NCBI GenBank assembly: GCA_934700615.1
Contig: CAKUXR010000051.1
Location: forward strand, 1 to 6,998
From: an uncultured Bacteroidales bacterium
GTDB taxonomy: Bacteria > Bacteroidota > Bacteroidia > Bacteroidales > UBA932
Reading direction: 5' to 3'
DNA length: 6,998 nt
This document shows positions 1-5,967 of the stretch, piece by piece. The notes under the pieces are model-generated. The model saw only the letters and a list, made by a program, of their open reading frames with translations, had not been told where the DNA came from and ran no database searches. How positions within the stretch are numbered: position 1 is the stretch's first letter; each line of letters opens with the position of its first letter. The translations under genes and the position numbers were made by a program.

Positions 1-1
1 C

Positions 2-1771
2 ATTAGCAATGTGATGGCTGCGGATGTATCCCATTATGTCGAATTCGCTCGCGTGTACGGTATCGTCCGGTATTTTTCTCCGAATCCATATGCTCAGAAA
101 TGGTCCGAGAGCGATTGGACGAAAGTCTGCGCGCTGCTCGCAAATAGAGCCGAGACACAATCGCTGGAGGCGGTATTCAAACCTCTTGCCCCCTCATTGT
201 TTTTCTCGGTTGTTCCGGATACCAGTAAAGAAGGCGCTGCCTTCTACAATAACAGTCCTTTCAACTATTATTATTACAGCGGTTCCGGAGAATTAGACAT
301 TCCTTTTCTTGCAAAAGTGCTTTCACCTGAACTTGCCAAATATAGACCATATTACAAGAAACTTTCTGTTTCCAATGACTCTTCAAATTCTGCCATCGTA
401 CCTGTTGACGGGCAATATTACAGCTACGAGGTGTCCGAAGATAAATATCTGAATATCCAGCATTCTTTGCAGAAGGAAATGTTTGACAGCAAGGCAACCG
501 AGCGTTTACTTAAAGATGCTAGGAAATATTGGGATGGTCATAAAAGTGAGGATAAATCTTTGCCGAAAAGACGCAGCGTAATTTTCGGGTTGCTGTCAGA
601 TAAAGCTGTCAGGGTTGCCGACCTGACTGTACGGTGGAATATTGTTCGTCATTTCTACCCTTATTATGAAGAGGATGAGCTTGATTGGGATTGTCATCTG
701 AAGAACTATATGCAAGAGACTGTCCAGATGAAGACCGTTAATTCTTTTGAATCAGTTCTTGAATGGTATAATTGTATTTGCCGATTTTTTAATCCGATAA
801 AGGACGGACATCTTTTTGTTCGTAACAATATGGTTATTTCCGGAATGCAATCGACATATCTGCCAGAATTTTATGCAGCTGTTGAAACTAAACTGGTGAA
901 CGACACATTGCTTATACGGAAAAGAAATGACGTGGATGAACCTTGGCGTGTGTGCAACAGCATTAATTCTCAGCCAGCTTCTGCACATATGCATAATTGC
1001 AGGATGATTACCAATGCCGCAACAGATGCGCATCGCGACCAGATTGCCGCGGGGAAACTTTTCTGTGCTTCAGAATACAACACACCGTTTATCGTTGAAA
1101 GTAGTGGCCATTCTGGAGATAATCGGTTGGATACTCTCTATGCAAGGCTTCCAGAAGAACCTTCGTTTTCGCAACAAACAAAGCCGTCAGTTCAAAAATA
1201 TGATAACGGCATTCTCTATATTGATGCTGCATCGTCCGATGTAAATGAAAAAAGAGTTTTATCAGAGTTGGCTCCGGATGTCAAAGGACTTTGTTTTGAC
1301 TTGCGCGGCCTGCCTTCGCTTCAATTTGAAGATGTACTTGCACATCTAATTGTTTCTGATGTCAAGGCTCCCTCGACTGAAGTCCCGATTAATTGTTTCC
1401 CTTTCCAGAAAAATATAACGTGGCGCACCGGAGCTGAGACTCTTACAGCAAAATCACCTCACATTGACTTGCCTGTCACTTTTTTATGTGATGCCAGTAC
1501 TGTAAGTTGGGGAGAGACAATTTTAATGATAGTCCGTCAGTATGGTCTGGGAGAAATCATTGGTCAAACAACAGCAGGAACAACTGGTGATATGACACAA
1601 TTCAATCTTCCATTGTTTCCATTCACAATGACGGGCATGCGAATGCGTTGCATGGACGGGAAGCCGCACCACGCAAAAGGCATTGTGCCTGACAAGATTG
1701 TTACAGTCTATGCTAATGATTATTTGATTAACTTTGACAGGATATTAAATTTAGCACTAAACGTAAAATAG
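2..1771 (+). CDS. S41-family serine peptidase, 5' end cut by window edge
   Basis: Predicted S41 (tail-specific protease/tricorn-like) endopeptidase, probably exported. Only the 3' part is present: the frame is open to base 2, so the in-frame GTG (11) and ATG (14) are probably internal. Residues are counted from that GTG. The motif FARVYGIVRYFSPN (12-25) and its relative VRWNIVRHFYPYYEEDELDW (207-226) are the paired helical segments usual in large Bacteroidota S41 proteins. KDGHLFV (264-270) carries the probable catalytic His267. LPEFYAAVETKLV (284-296) opens a degenerate PDZ-like stretch with INSQPA (318-323). The catalytic core has FDLRGLPS (429-436), the nucleophile region STVSWGE with Ser499 or Ser496, GQTTAGTTGD (518-527) and GIVPDKIV (557-564). 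This suits a Ser-His-Glu type rather than the Ser-Lys type of classical Prc/CtpA. The stop is TAG at 1769-1771. The family is confident, the substrate unknown. No partner peptidase gene follows. Confidence 0.85.
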   Translation: MSNVMAADVSHYVEFARVYGIVRYFSPNPYAQKWSESDWTKVCALLANRAETQSLEAVFKPLAPSLFFSVVPDTSKEGAAFYNNSPFNYYYYSGSGELDIPFLAKVLSPELAKYRPYYKKLSVSNDSSNSAIVPVDGQYYSYEVSEDKYLNIQHSLQKEMFDSKATERLLKDARKYWDGHKSEDKSLPKRRSVIFGLLSDKAVRVADLTVRWNIVRHFYPYYEEDELDWDCHLKNYMQETVQMKTVNSFESVLEWYNCICRFFNPIKDGHLFVRNNMVISGMQSTYLPEFYAAVETKLVNDTLLIRKRNDVDEPWRVCNSINSQPASAHMHNCRMITNAATDAHRDQIAAGKLFCASEYNTPFIVESSGHSGDNRLDTLYARLPEEPSFSQQTKPSVQKYDNGILYIDAASSDVNEKRVLSELAPDVKGLCFDLRGLPSLQFEDVLAHLIVSDVKAPSTEVPINCFPFQKNITWRTGAETLTAKSPHIDLPVTFLCDASTVSWGETILMIVRQYGLGEIIGQTTAGTTGDMTQFNLPLFPFTMTGMRMRCMDGKPHHAKGIVPDKIVTVYANDYLINFDRILNLALNVK

Positions 1772-2102
1772 ATGATTCAAAGCAAAGAATATATTATTCA
1801 TCAGATAGCTAACGATATAAAAACTCATATCGGACAAAAATATATTATCTGAATTGTGAGTATCATAAGCCGGTAGAGGAGACTTGTCACATGAGACCGA
1901 GTAAAATGCAAGTGATAGAATTGCTAAAACTTGAGTGATTTTGTTCCTAATTATAAATGTTTTTGATTATTTGTTTCGATTAGAGGTGGAGCATCATTAC
2001 TGCCTTAATGCTAGGGCAAGCCGATGTTCGTGGATTATTGAACACATATCGTAGGTTTGAGAACATCTTTAGGCTGGCAGTGTGATTTTATGATCGTTAT
2101 TG
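1772..2102. other. Intergenic region, no convincing gene
   Basis: AT-rich spacer between the S41 gene and the convergent barrel gene. An ATG at 1772-1774 directly follows the S41 stop in the same frame and opens 26 codons (MIQSKEYIIHQIANDIKTHI..., stop at 1850-1852). It has no recognisable family and no ribosome binding site of its own. The rest has stops in all frames I read on both strands. I looked for transposase remnants and a tRNA and found neither. No clear T-tract terminator is seen for either flanking gene. Confidence 0.5.
1801..1852. repeat. Nested inverted repeats after the S41 gene
   Basis: The outer arms are TCAGATA (1801-1807) and TATCTGA (1846-1852). The inner arms are CGATAT (1813-1818) and ATATCG (1827-1832) around an 8-nt loop. 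Together they could fold into a long interrupted hairpin in the S41 mRNA 3' end. There is no T-tract behind it, so it is a weak terminator candidate at best. It could instead stabilise the 3' end or be chance in AT-rich DNA. Confidence 0.3.
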
Positions 2103-2621
2103 TTAGAAAGAAACACCCAACTTAAGTCCGATCTCATTCGTTTTGTATTTAACTTCGGTGTTTAGAATAGTAGTCTTCCAACTATATAATTCGTATAGCA
2201 ACGTCAATTTCAATCCTACCCTGCGCTTCATTGGGAAATTTAAACCAAACTCAGGCCTAAATAAAAAACCACCAGACATGTCATAAGTGTAATCCAGTTT
2301 TGTGCCGACATCAACACCCGCAATTAAATCCATCTTACTTGTTACAGGCATGTATCCTTTGAGGTCAATAAAAACTGGGAAAAGTATAGCTTCATCGGAG
2401 AAATCCGCTGTTGCTCCCAGACCAACGCCAGCGTATAAATAACGGGAAAAACGCACACCATTGATAACTTCCAAATTAAGGTTATTTAATTCCTCATCAA
2501 TACAGAATGAATAAGAAGTATTAATCTCGCCTTGATACTTGAAATGCTTGGCATTCTGCGCTCCAACGCAAAGCGGCATCATAAAAAAGGCTACTAGCGA
2601 ACAAATGTGCTTTATCATCAT
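2103..2621 (-). CDS. Outer-membrane beta-barrel protein (small porin-like)
   Basis: The 172-aa protein has a classic signal peptide: MMIKH, then a hydrophobic core (about residues 6-17) ending in VGA-Q, so signal peptidase I probably cuts near residue 21. The mature part alternates short amphipathic strands with turns, for example YLYAGVGLGATADF, FPVFIDLKGYMPV, MDLIAGVDVGTKLDYTY, VGLKLTLLYELYSW and NEIGLKLGVSF. It ends in Phe, the C-terminal aromatic recognised by the BAM machinery. Size and pattern suit an 8-stranded barrel of the outer-membrane beta-barrel families common in Bacteroidota. The ligand or role is unknown. Translation could start at either of the adjacent ATGs (2619-2621 or 2616-2618); both keep the signal peptide. 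It is monocistronic in this window, with its own promoter about 75 bases upstream. The function beyond the family is not predictable. Confidence 0.85.
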   Translation of the reverse strand: MMIKHICSLVAFFMMPLCVGAQNAKHFKYQGEINTSYSFCIDEELNNLNLEVINGVRFSRYLYAGVGLGATADFSDEAILFPVFIDLKGYMPVTSKMDLIAGVDVGTKLDYTYDMSGGFLFRPEFGLNFPMKRRVGLKLTLLYELYSWKTTILNTEVKYKTNEIGLKLGVSF

Positions 2622-2693
2622 GGTTTCTCGTTTAATGATTAATTATAAAAAATGTGGATAGAATGTATATTAACATCCGTGTCTTCTGCTGAA

Positions 2694-2724
2694 TAAAGGT
2701 ATATCTTGATTATGTAAAAAGCAA
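2694..2724 (-). promoter_or_regulatory. Probable promoter of the barrel gene
   Basis: Read on the minus strand, TACCTTTA (2694-2701) matches the Bacteroidota -7 box TAnnTTTG at all fixed positions but the last. TTGC (2721-2724) lies 19 bases further upstream as a partial -33 element. Transcription would start near 2687, giving a leader of roughly 65 bases, which is plausible. It is a sequence match only. Confidence 0.45.
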
Positions 2725-2739
2725 GTTTTTCTTCAGCGA

Positions 2740-2776
2740 TTTTCAGAAAAGTTGATTTTAGCAGTTTTCAGAAAAG
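2740..2776. repeat. Tandem 12-bp direct repeat, TTTTCAGAAAAG
   Basis: TTTTCAGAAAAG occurs at 2740-2751 and again at 2765-2776, a 25-bp period. Each copy is itself a near-palindrome (TTTTC-A-GAAAA). It lies upstream of the barrel gene's promoter, so it could be a pair of protein-binding sites on the same face of the helix at about 2.4 turns. It may also be a relic of repeat DNA. Confidence 0.5.
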
Positions 2777-2820
2777 GTGGTTCGGCATTTTTGGTTGTTT
2801 TTTTGTTTTATGTCAATAAA

Positions 2821-2860
2821 GGTAGGGGTTGTGGCCGTGGCCACGGCCACAACCCCTACC
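2821..2860. repeat. Perfect 40-bp palindrome without loop
   Basis: The left half GGTAGGGGTTGTGGCCGTGG is followed immediately by its exact reverse complement. The symmetry stops at both ends (A at 2820 against G at 2861). It is far more GC-rich than its surroundings and contains GTGGCC/GGCCAC repeats. On the minus strand it lies just downstream of the remnant ending at 2890 and is followed by TTTATTG, so it could end transcription from there. On the plus strand no T-tract follows. It could also extrude as a cruciform or be a mobile REP-like element. Confidence 0.9.
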
Positions 2861-2889
2861 GGAGCCTGAAGTCATTGATTATATATATT

Positions 2890-3075
2890 TTACCGGTCGT
2901 ATTCCAGGGCGAAGCGTATTGCATCTGCAAGAGTGAGGATGCTGTCATCGTACGCGTTACTAGCCTTGCGCATCCTCTCCCCGTCATCATCTTCCCAGAA
3001 CCGGTCCATATCCTCCATCATCTCATCGGCTGCCAACCGATATTCTAGAGCAGCTGCCTCATAGATAGGCCGGTG
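2890..3075 (-). pseudogene. Remnant of an acidic helical protein (or 43-aa ORF)
   Basis: The minus-strand frame reads cleanly for 61 codons to TAA at 2890-2892. Its composition looks coding: YEAAALEYRLAADEMMEDMD, then RFWEDDDGERMRKASNAYDD and SILTLADAIRFALEYDR. It is acidic and almost certainly alpha-helical. No ATG opens it before MMED (ATG at 3019-3021, giving 43 aa), and an in-frame TGA lies at 3076-3078. Upstream of that stop the same frame is open again to an ATG at 3178-3180, but that part (MKKLSAIYKTHQISS...) is AT-rich and looks non-coding. I read it as the 3' end of a gene whose 5' part was lost at a junction near 3076. A short intact gene starting at 3021 is the alternative. Family not recognised. 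Confidence 0.42.
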
Positions 3076-3108
3076 TCACCTGGTTTGACAAACTATTTCC
3101 TCGAATGA

Positions 3109-3130
3109 GTATATATTAACGGATATATAC
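3109..3130. repeat. Inverted repeat, 8-bp arms and 6-nt loop
   Basis: GTATATAT (3109-3116) and its complement ATATATAC (3123-3130) flank TAACGG. It lies at the 3' end of the doubtful minus-strand ORF, whose TAA stop (3116-3118) overlaps the left arm and loop. No T-tract follows on either strand. It may be a weak hairpin or chance in AT-rich DNA. Confidence 0.4.
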
Positions 3131-3259
3131 AGCAATGACGAGATCTGATGAGTCTTGTATATTGCTGATAATTTTTTCATTGTTTAATTGAAAGCCTCCT
3201 GTAGCACCACTCATCGAATCAGTGACTTCAGGATTACCTTGACGGAAAAACATCTTCAT
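3116..3259 (-). CDS. Doubtful 47-aa ORF, possible gene fragment
   Basis: The minus-strand reading starts MKMFFRQGNPEVTDSMSGAT and continues GGFQLNNEKIISNIQDSSDL to VIAVYIR. Composition is protein-like. The frame is open further upstream (to 3430), but that part overlaps the GC-rich hairpin region and looks artefactual, so I start at the ATG at 3257-3259. A TAACTTTG box on the minus strand (3323-3330) could supply a promoter. No ribosome binding site is clear. The DSMSGAT string faintly recalls the SGAT motif of FMN-binding domains, but the ORF is too short to assign. It may be a remnant. Confidence 0.25.
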   Translation of the reverse strand: MKMFFRQGNPEVTDSMSGATGGFQLNNEKIISNIQDSSDLVIAVYIR

Positions 3260-3322
3260 CCGCGCAATTGATTTGACTGGATGGACTCCTTTTATTCCTT
3301 CCCATATCGGTAATCCTTTCCG

Positions 3323-3330
3323 CAAAGTTA
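3323..3330 (-). promoter_or_regulatory. Possible minus-strand -7 box, TAACTTTG
   Basis: Reverse complement of CAAAGTTA, a perfect match to the Bacteroidota TAnnTTTG box. The nearest TTG (minus-strand reading of 3348-3350) is only 17 bases away, short of the usual 19-21, so the match is incomplete. It would drive leftward transcription into the doubtful ORF ending at 3116, divergent from the operon at 3484. Confidence 0.3.
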
Positions 3331-3332
3331 TG

Positions 3333-3461
3333 GCCGGTCCCTGTCCGCAAGGGCCGGCTTCGCCTTTCATGCGTCGGAACGGACACTGGCGCATCAGTTC
3401 CGACGCCACCCTTGCCGCTGTCCCGTCCATGCAGCAGCGTCAGGATTCCCCGACAAGGGAA
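3333..3461 (+). other. GC-rich multi-hairpin leader upstream of the VWA operon
   Basis: Four successive foldable elements: (1) GCCGG-T-CCCT (3333-3342) with AGGGCCGGC (3350-3358), one bulged T. (2) GCGTCGGAAC (3371-3380) with GTTCCGACGC (3397-3406), a perfect 10-bp stem with a 16-nt loop. (3) CGCTG (3416-3420) with CAGCG (3435-3439). (4) TTCCC (3446-3450) with GGGAA (3457-3461), loop CGACAA. They end 22 bases before the first ATG of the operon. Short ORFs cross the region on both strands, but none has support. Possibilities are a cis-regulatory 5' leader, a small RNA, or a recombination or transfer site. No known riboswitch class is recognised. I find no convincing plus-strand promoter nearby. 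Confidence 0.45.
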
Positions 3462-3483
3462 GCCCAATAATCTTTTATCTATT

Positions 3484-3645
3484 ATGGAACTTTTATCAGA
3501 CATCGTCTACTGGGCACTCTATGCCTTCTTCTTCGGAGGCTGCATACTGATTCTTGGTGCGCAGCTCATCAGGGACACCATTGAACTTGCGAGGGATTTC
3601 CACGACGTGAACCGCGAGGAGACAGATGAGGAGGAGCAGGTATGA
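3484..3645 (+). CDS. 53-aa single-span membrane microprotein
   Basis: MELLSDIVYWALYAFFFGGC opens a protein with one hydrophobic helix (about residues 7-29, ending LILGAQLI). A charged, strongly acidic tail follows (RDTIELARDFHD...REETDEEEQV). This suggests an inner-membrane anchor with a short polar tail, not a secreted protein. The ATG at 3484 is preferred over an upstream in-frame ATG at 3412 because the latter would read through the hairpin region. The stop overlaps the next start as ATGA (3642-3645), so it is very probably co-translated with the VWA protein and may recruit it or its partner to the membrane. No family is recognised. The gene is supported by its composition and by the coupling. 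Confidence 0.6.
   Translation: MELLSDIVYWALYAFFFGGCILILGAQLIRDTIELARDFHDVNREETDEEEQV
3629..3634 (+). promoter_or_regulatory. Strong Shine-Dalgarno for the VWA gene
   Basis: AGGAGG, 7 bases before the ATG at 3642, lies inside the last codons of the upstream microprotein (the Glu-Glu-Glu stretch). Such a strong purine-rich site is unusual for Bacteroidota. It supports this start and coupled translation. Confidence 0.6.
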
Positions 3646-5426
3646 CAACCGAACAGAAAATCGAAGTTCTGGAGAAGGATCTCCTCCAGAGGACCGGCCG
3701 GTATTTCACCAGCGTCAGGACAAGAGGAAGGCTCGGACAGGAGGACGCATCTGCGTCAGGTGCGGTATACTCCGCCGCGATGCTTTCACCGAAGGACAGC
3801 GCCGACCTTCACAGAATGGCATACGGCCACGCAAGGGACATGATCGTTGCGATGAACACTCCGTTCAGGGTCAGGATCGCGCTTACTCCCAATGTCTCAT
3901 GCACTGACGGCCGCGTCGTGAGCGTCGCTACCGACATGTTCGACAATCCGGACTTGTCAGCCGCGCAGAAGATAGACATCTTCACGGGGCTTGCAGTCCA
4001 TGAAGGCAGTCATCTGCTTTATACGGACTTCAACATGATGTCCCGGTCCGGAAACCGTGTGGTGGCTGACCTCTTCAACATCATCGAGGACGAGCGCATA
4101 GAGATGCTCACCGGAGAAGAGCGCCCCGGACTGGCGGGTTTCCTCGGATGCGCCAAGTACTACTACTTTGACAGGCATTCTGCCAGGATGCGGAGCCGTT
4201 CCGGAAGCATCGGACTGAGCCGTCCGGCCAGGCTCATGAACTCCATACTGGCAATGGTGCGCTATCCCAAGGCGCTTGACATGGACGACGCCCGTGAGTT
4301 CGCCGACACCCTTTACGATGTCCGGGAGGCTGTCCTTCCATTCCCGAAGTCCTGCCGGGACGTGCTGGATGCCGCCGAACGCATATATGAACTGATAAAG
4401 GCTTTCTTTGAGATGGAGAACAAGTCTGAGCACAATCCGCAACAGGGCGGAAAGGCCGGCAGTTCTTTGGATTCTGACGTGGAGAAGGCATTGGAGAAGG
4501 TCCTTGAATCACTTGAGAAGGATGTCATACAGGAGCCTTCTGACGGAAAGACTCCTTCACGGCTGGACGACAGCCGCATGTCGGCGGAAATCATGAAGGA
4601 CGGGAACCGGCTCGGCCGTGCCCTGGAAGGAGAACTTGAAATGGGCTCGACGGACAGGGTGAACATACACCATCCGGATGCGGACAGGTCCCGTTATGAA
4701 GAGTCATTGTCAAGAGTCAGACGCTTCGTTCCTGCGATGGCCACCGCATTGAGAGGCAACGGCACTGACCGGAGTCTTGACCTGCGCGGGCTGCGGAGTG
4801 GGCGTCTGGATACCTGCAAGCTGGCCGAAGCGGTCCAGGGCGTCGAGAACATCTACCGTCAGGAGCGGACTGTCAGGGCTGACCGGATAGCCGTGTGCGT
4901 CCTCGTGGACGAGAGCGGTTCGATGGAGGGAGAGAAAATCGAGGCTGCAAGGGATACGGCAGTGCTCCTGAACGAGGCCATATCCGGCATAAGGAACGTG
5001 GACCTGTATATCTACGGCCACACGACGGAAAACGGCCAGTTCGTCAAGCTCAATGCCTACAGGGAAGGAAAGGCACCGAAGGACAAGCATGTCCTCGGCA
5101 GCATTGATGCGGACTGGAGCAACATCGACTCGAAGGCCATCCGTGAGGCCGCGTCAAGGGTAAGGTCTCGGACACGGGAGAAGTGCCTCTTCTTCGTGGT
5201 CTCAGACGGCGCCCCATGCGAGCCGGCCGAGAACGTCAGGAAGGCGGTGAAGGAACTCTCCAGAGACGGGTTCTCCTTCGTAAGCATCGGCATCGACTTC
5301 GAATACGACCCTTCGGCGATGTATGATCACCATGTCAGCATGACTGACATGTCGAGACTGGCTCCCGAACTGGGAATGATGATCAAGAAAGCGATTATGG
5401 ACAACTCAAAAAGACAATGGAAATGA
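3642..5426 (+). CDS. CobT-like VWA protein with HExxH peptidase-like domain
   Basis: 594-aa, no signal peptide or membrane span, so cytoplasmic. The N-terminal domain has LAVHEGSHLLYTD (117-129), an HExxH zinc motif (His120, Glu121, His124). NIIEDERIEML (146-156) follows 25 residues later and could supply the third, gluzincin-type ligand (Glu149). The middle (about 256-345) is charged and poorly conserved-looking, including LDSDVEKALEKVLESLEKDV. The C-terminal half is a VWA domain with an intact MIDAS: VDESGSMEG (422-430; Asp423, Ser425, Ser427), GHTTENG (459-465), and VVSDGAP (519-525) with Asp522. NIDSKAIREA (494-503) before SDGAP is the arrangement of CobT, the cobaltochelatase subunit, and the EDERIE segment also matches CobT. 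Vitamin B12 synthesis is not implied: no cob genes are nearby. Known relatives act with MoxR/CobS-type AAA+ ATPases to remodel targets; none is encoded here. It overlaps both neighbours, and is markedly more GC-rich than the S41 and barrel genes. Family confident; role and protease activity unproven. Confidence 0.85.
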   Translation: MTTEQKIEVLEKDLLQRTGRYFTSVRTRGRLGQEDASASGAVYSAAMLSPKDSADLHRMAYGHARDMIVAMNTPFRVRIALTPNVSCTDGRVVSVATDMFDNPDLSAAQKIDIFTGLAVHEGSHLLYTDFNMMSRSGNRVVADLFNIIEDERIEMLTGEERPGLAGFLGCAKYYYFDRHSARMRSRSGSIGLSRPARLMNSILAMVRYPKALDMDDAREFADTLYDVREAVLPFPKSCRDVLDAAERIYELIKAFFEMENKSEHNPQQGGKAGSSLDSDVEKALEKVLESLEKDVIQEPSDGKTPSRLDDSRMSAEIMKDGNRLGRALEGELEMGSTDRVNIHHPDADRSRYEESLSRVRRFVPAMATALRGNGTDRSLDLRGLRSGRLDTCKLAEAVQGVENIYRQERTVRADRIAVCVLVDESGSMEGEKIEAARDTAVLLNEAISGIRNVDLYIYGHTTENGQFVKLNAYREGKAPKDKHVLGSIDADWSNIDSKAIREAASRVRSRTREKCLFFVVSDGAPCEPAENVRKAVKELSRDGFSFVSIGIDFEYDPSAMYDHHVSMTDMSRLAPELGMMIKKAIMDNSKRQWK

Positions 5427-5791
5427 AAAGATTAAGCTATAGATACACAAAGGATAACGATGAGGAACTGAATAAGATTGCTAAATATCTCGCTGACAGC
5501 AAGCCTCTCCAGGCGGCAGCTGAAATCTATTCCGACATTGAAGAAATGAAAAACATAATGATAGATGGAATGTGTCACTTCGTATTCACCAAAGTTAATG
5601 GAGAACATCGTGACGCATACGGCACGAGAGCATCGGACATTATTGAACGTCATGGGAATAAAGAGAAAGCCCCGTCAAAGCGCAAGCCTGCGTTCAATGG
5701 GACCTTCTCGTATTTCGACCTTGAGCGCCGGGACTGGCGCTGCTTCAGGGTTGATACACTTGTAGAACTGGATAGGGACTATGTGGTGTAA
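5417..5791 (+). CDS. WYL_2/DUF2693-like small protein
   Basis: 124-aa. The N-terminal part (about 10-50) is helical and charged (EELNKIAKYLADSKPLQAAA). The C-terminal part has two beta-rich motifs, FVFTKVNGEHRDAYGT (55-70) and FSYFDLERRDWRCFRVDTLV (97-116), joined by a basic linker (KEKAPSKRKP). This pattern of a 'treat/number' strand pair and a YFDLE..WR.FR.D strand resembles the WYL_2 family (formerly DUF2693), an SH3/Sm-like fold seen in Bacteroidota and phages. The assignment is from memory of the motif. Two starts are possible: ATG 5417, or ATG 5423, which makes an ATGA overlap with the VWA stop (5423-5426) just like the upstream junction; I favour 5423 biologically. Base composition is lower in GC than the VWA gene. 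The function is unknown; a nucleic-acid or ligand-sensing adaptor is conceivable. Confidence 0.65.
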   Translation: MEMKRLSYRYTKDNDEELNKIAKYLADSKPLQAAAEIYSDIEEMKNIMIDGMCHFVFTKVNGEHRDAYGTRASDIIERHGNKEKAPSKRKPAFNGTFSYFDLERRDWRCFRVDTLVELDRDYVV

Positions 5792-5819
5792 ACTAAAAAA
5801 TGTATGCACCAAACTTTTT
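5784..5819 (+). terminator. Possible terminator of the VWA operon
   Basis: TGGTGTA (5784-5790) pairs with TGCACCA (5805-5811), with one G-T wobble, around a 14-nt loop, and TTTTT follows at 5815-5819. The 5' arm overlaps the stop codon of the last gene. The stem is short and the loop large, so it may be weak. Confidence 0.4.
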
Positions 5820-5967
5820 AATGTAATTTTAACCATAATAGTATTAAAGTAGTCAAATTCTACATATACACTAATTTGTTTTACATATGTACTATGATAT
5901 ATTTTAAATAACACTCCTTGTTACAAAAATACATATATCTAAGCATTGAAAATCCCTAAGAATAGGT

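Noticed and set aside
1772..2102. Possible transposase or insertion-sequence remnant
   Set aside because: Reading all frames gave only short stop-broken stretches with no transposase motif, and no terminal inverted repeats or target duplications were seen.
2752..3048. 98-codon plus-strand frame spanning the 40-bp palindrome
   Set aside because: The translation reads through the palindrome (GRGCGRGHGHNP) and antisense to the minus-strand remnant. There is no ribosome binding site or domain.
3130..3179. Plus-strand stem CAGCAAT/ATTGCTG followed by TTTTTT, as a terminator
   Set aside because: The loop is 25 nt, the T-tract starts several bases after the stem, and no plus-strand gene lies upstream for it to terminate.
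3234..3503. Overlapping frames on both strands across the hairpin region (including 3273-3470 plus and 3116-3430 minus)
   Set aside because: They compete with each other, have no Shine-Dalgarno or domain, and are explained by GC-rich stem-loops. Only the short 3' part at 3116-3259 was kept, at low confidence.
3957..4442. 161-codon minus-strand frame inside the VWA gene
   Set aside because: It is antisense to a clear domain-bearing gene. The frame stays open because of the GC-rich codon pattern.
3642..5426. Calling the VWA gene cobT of cobalamin synthesis
   Set aside because: It has the CobT-type VWA signature, but there is no cobN, cobS or other cobalamin gene nearby, and it carries an extra HExxH motif. 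A functional gene name would overstate the evidence.
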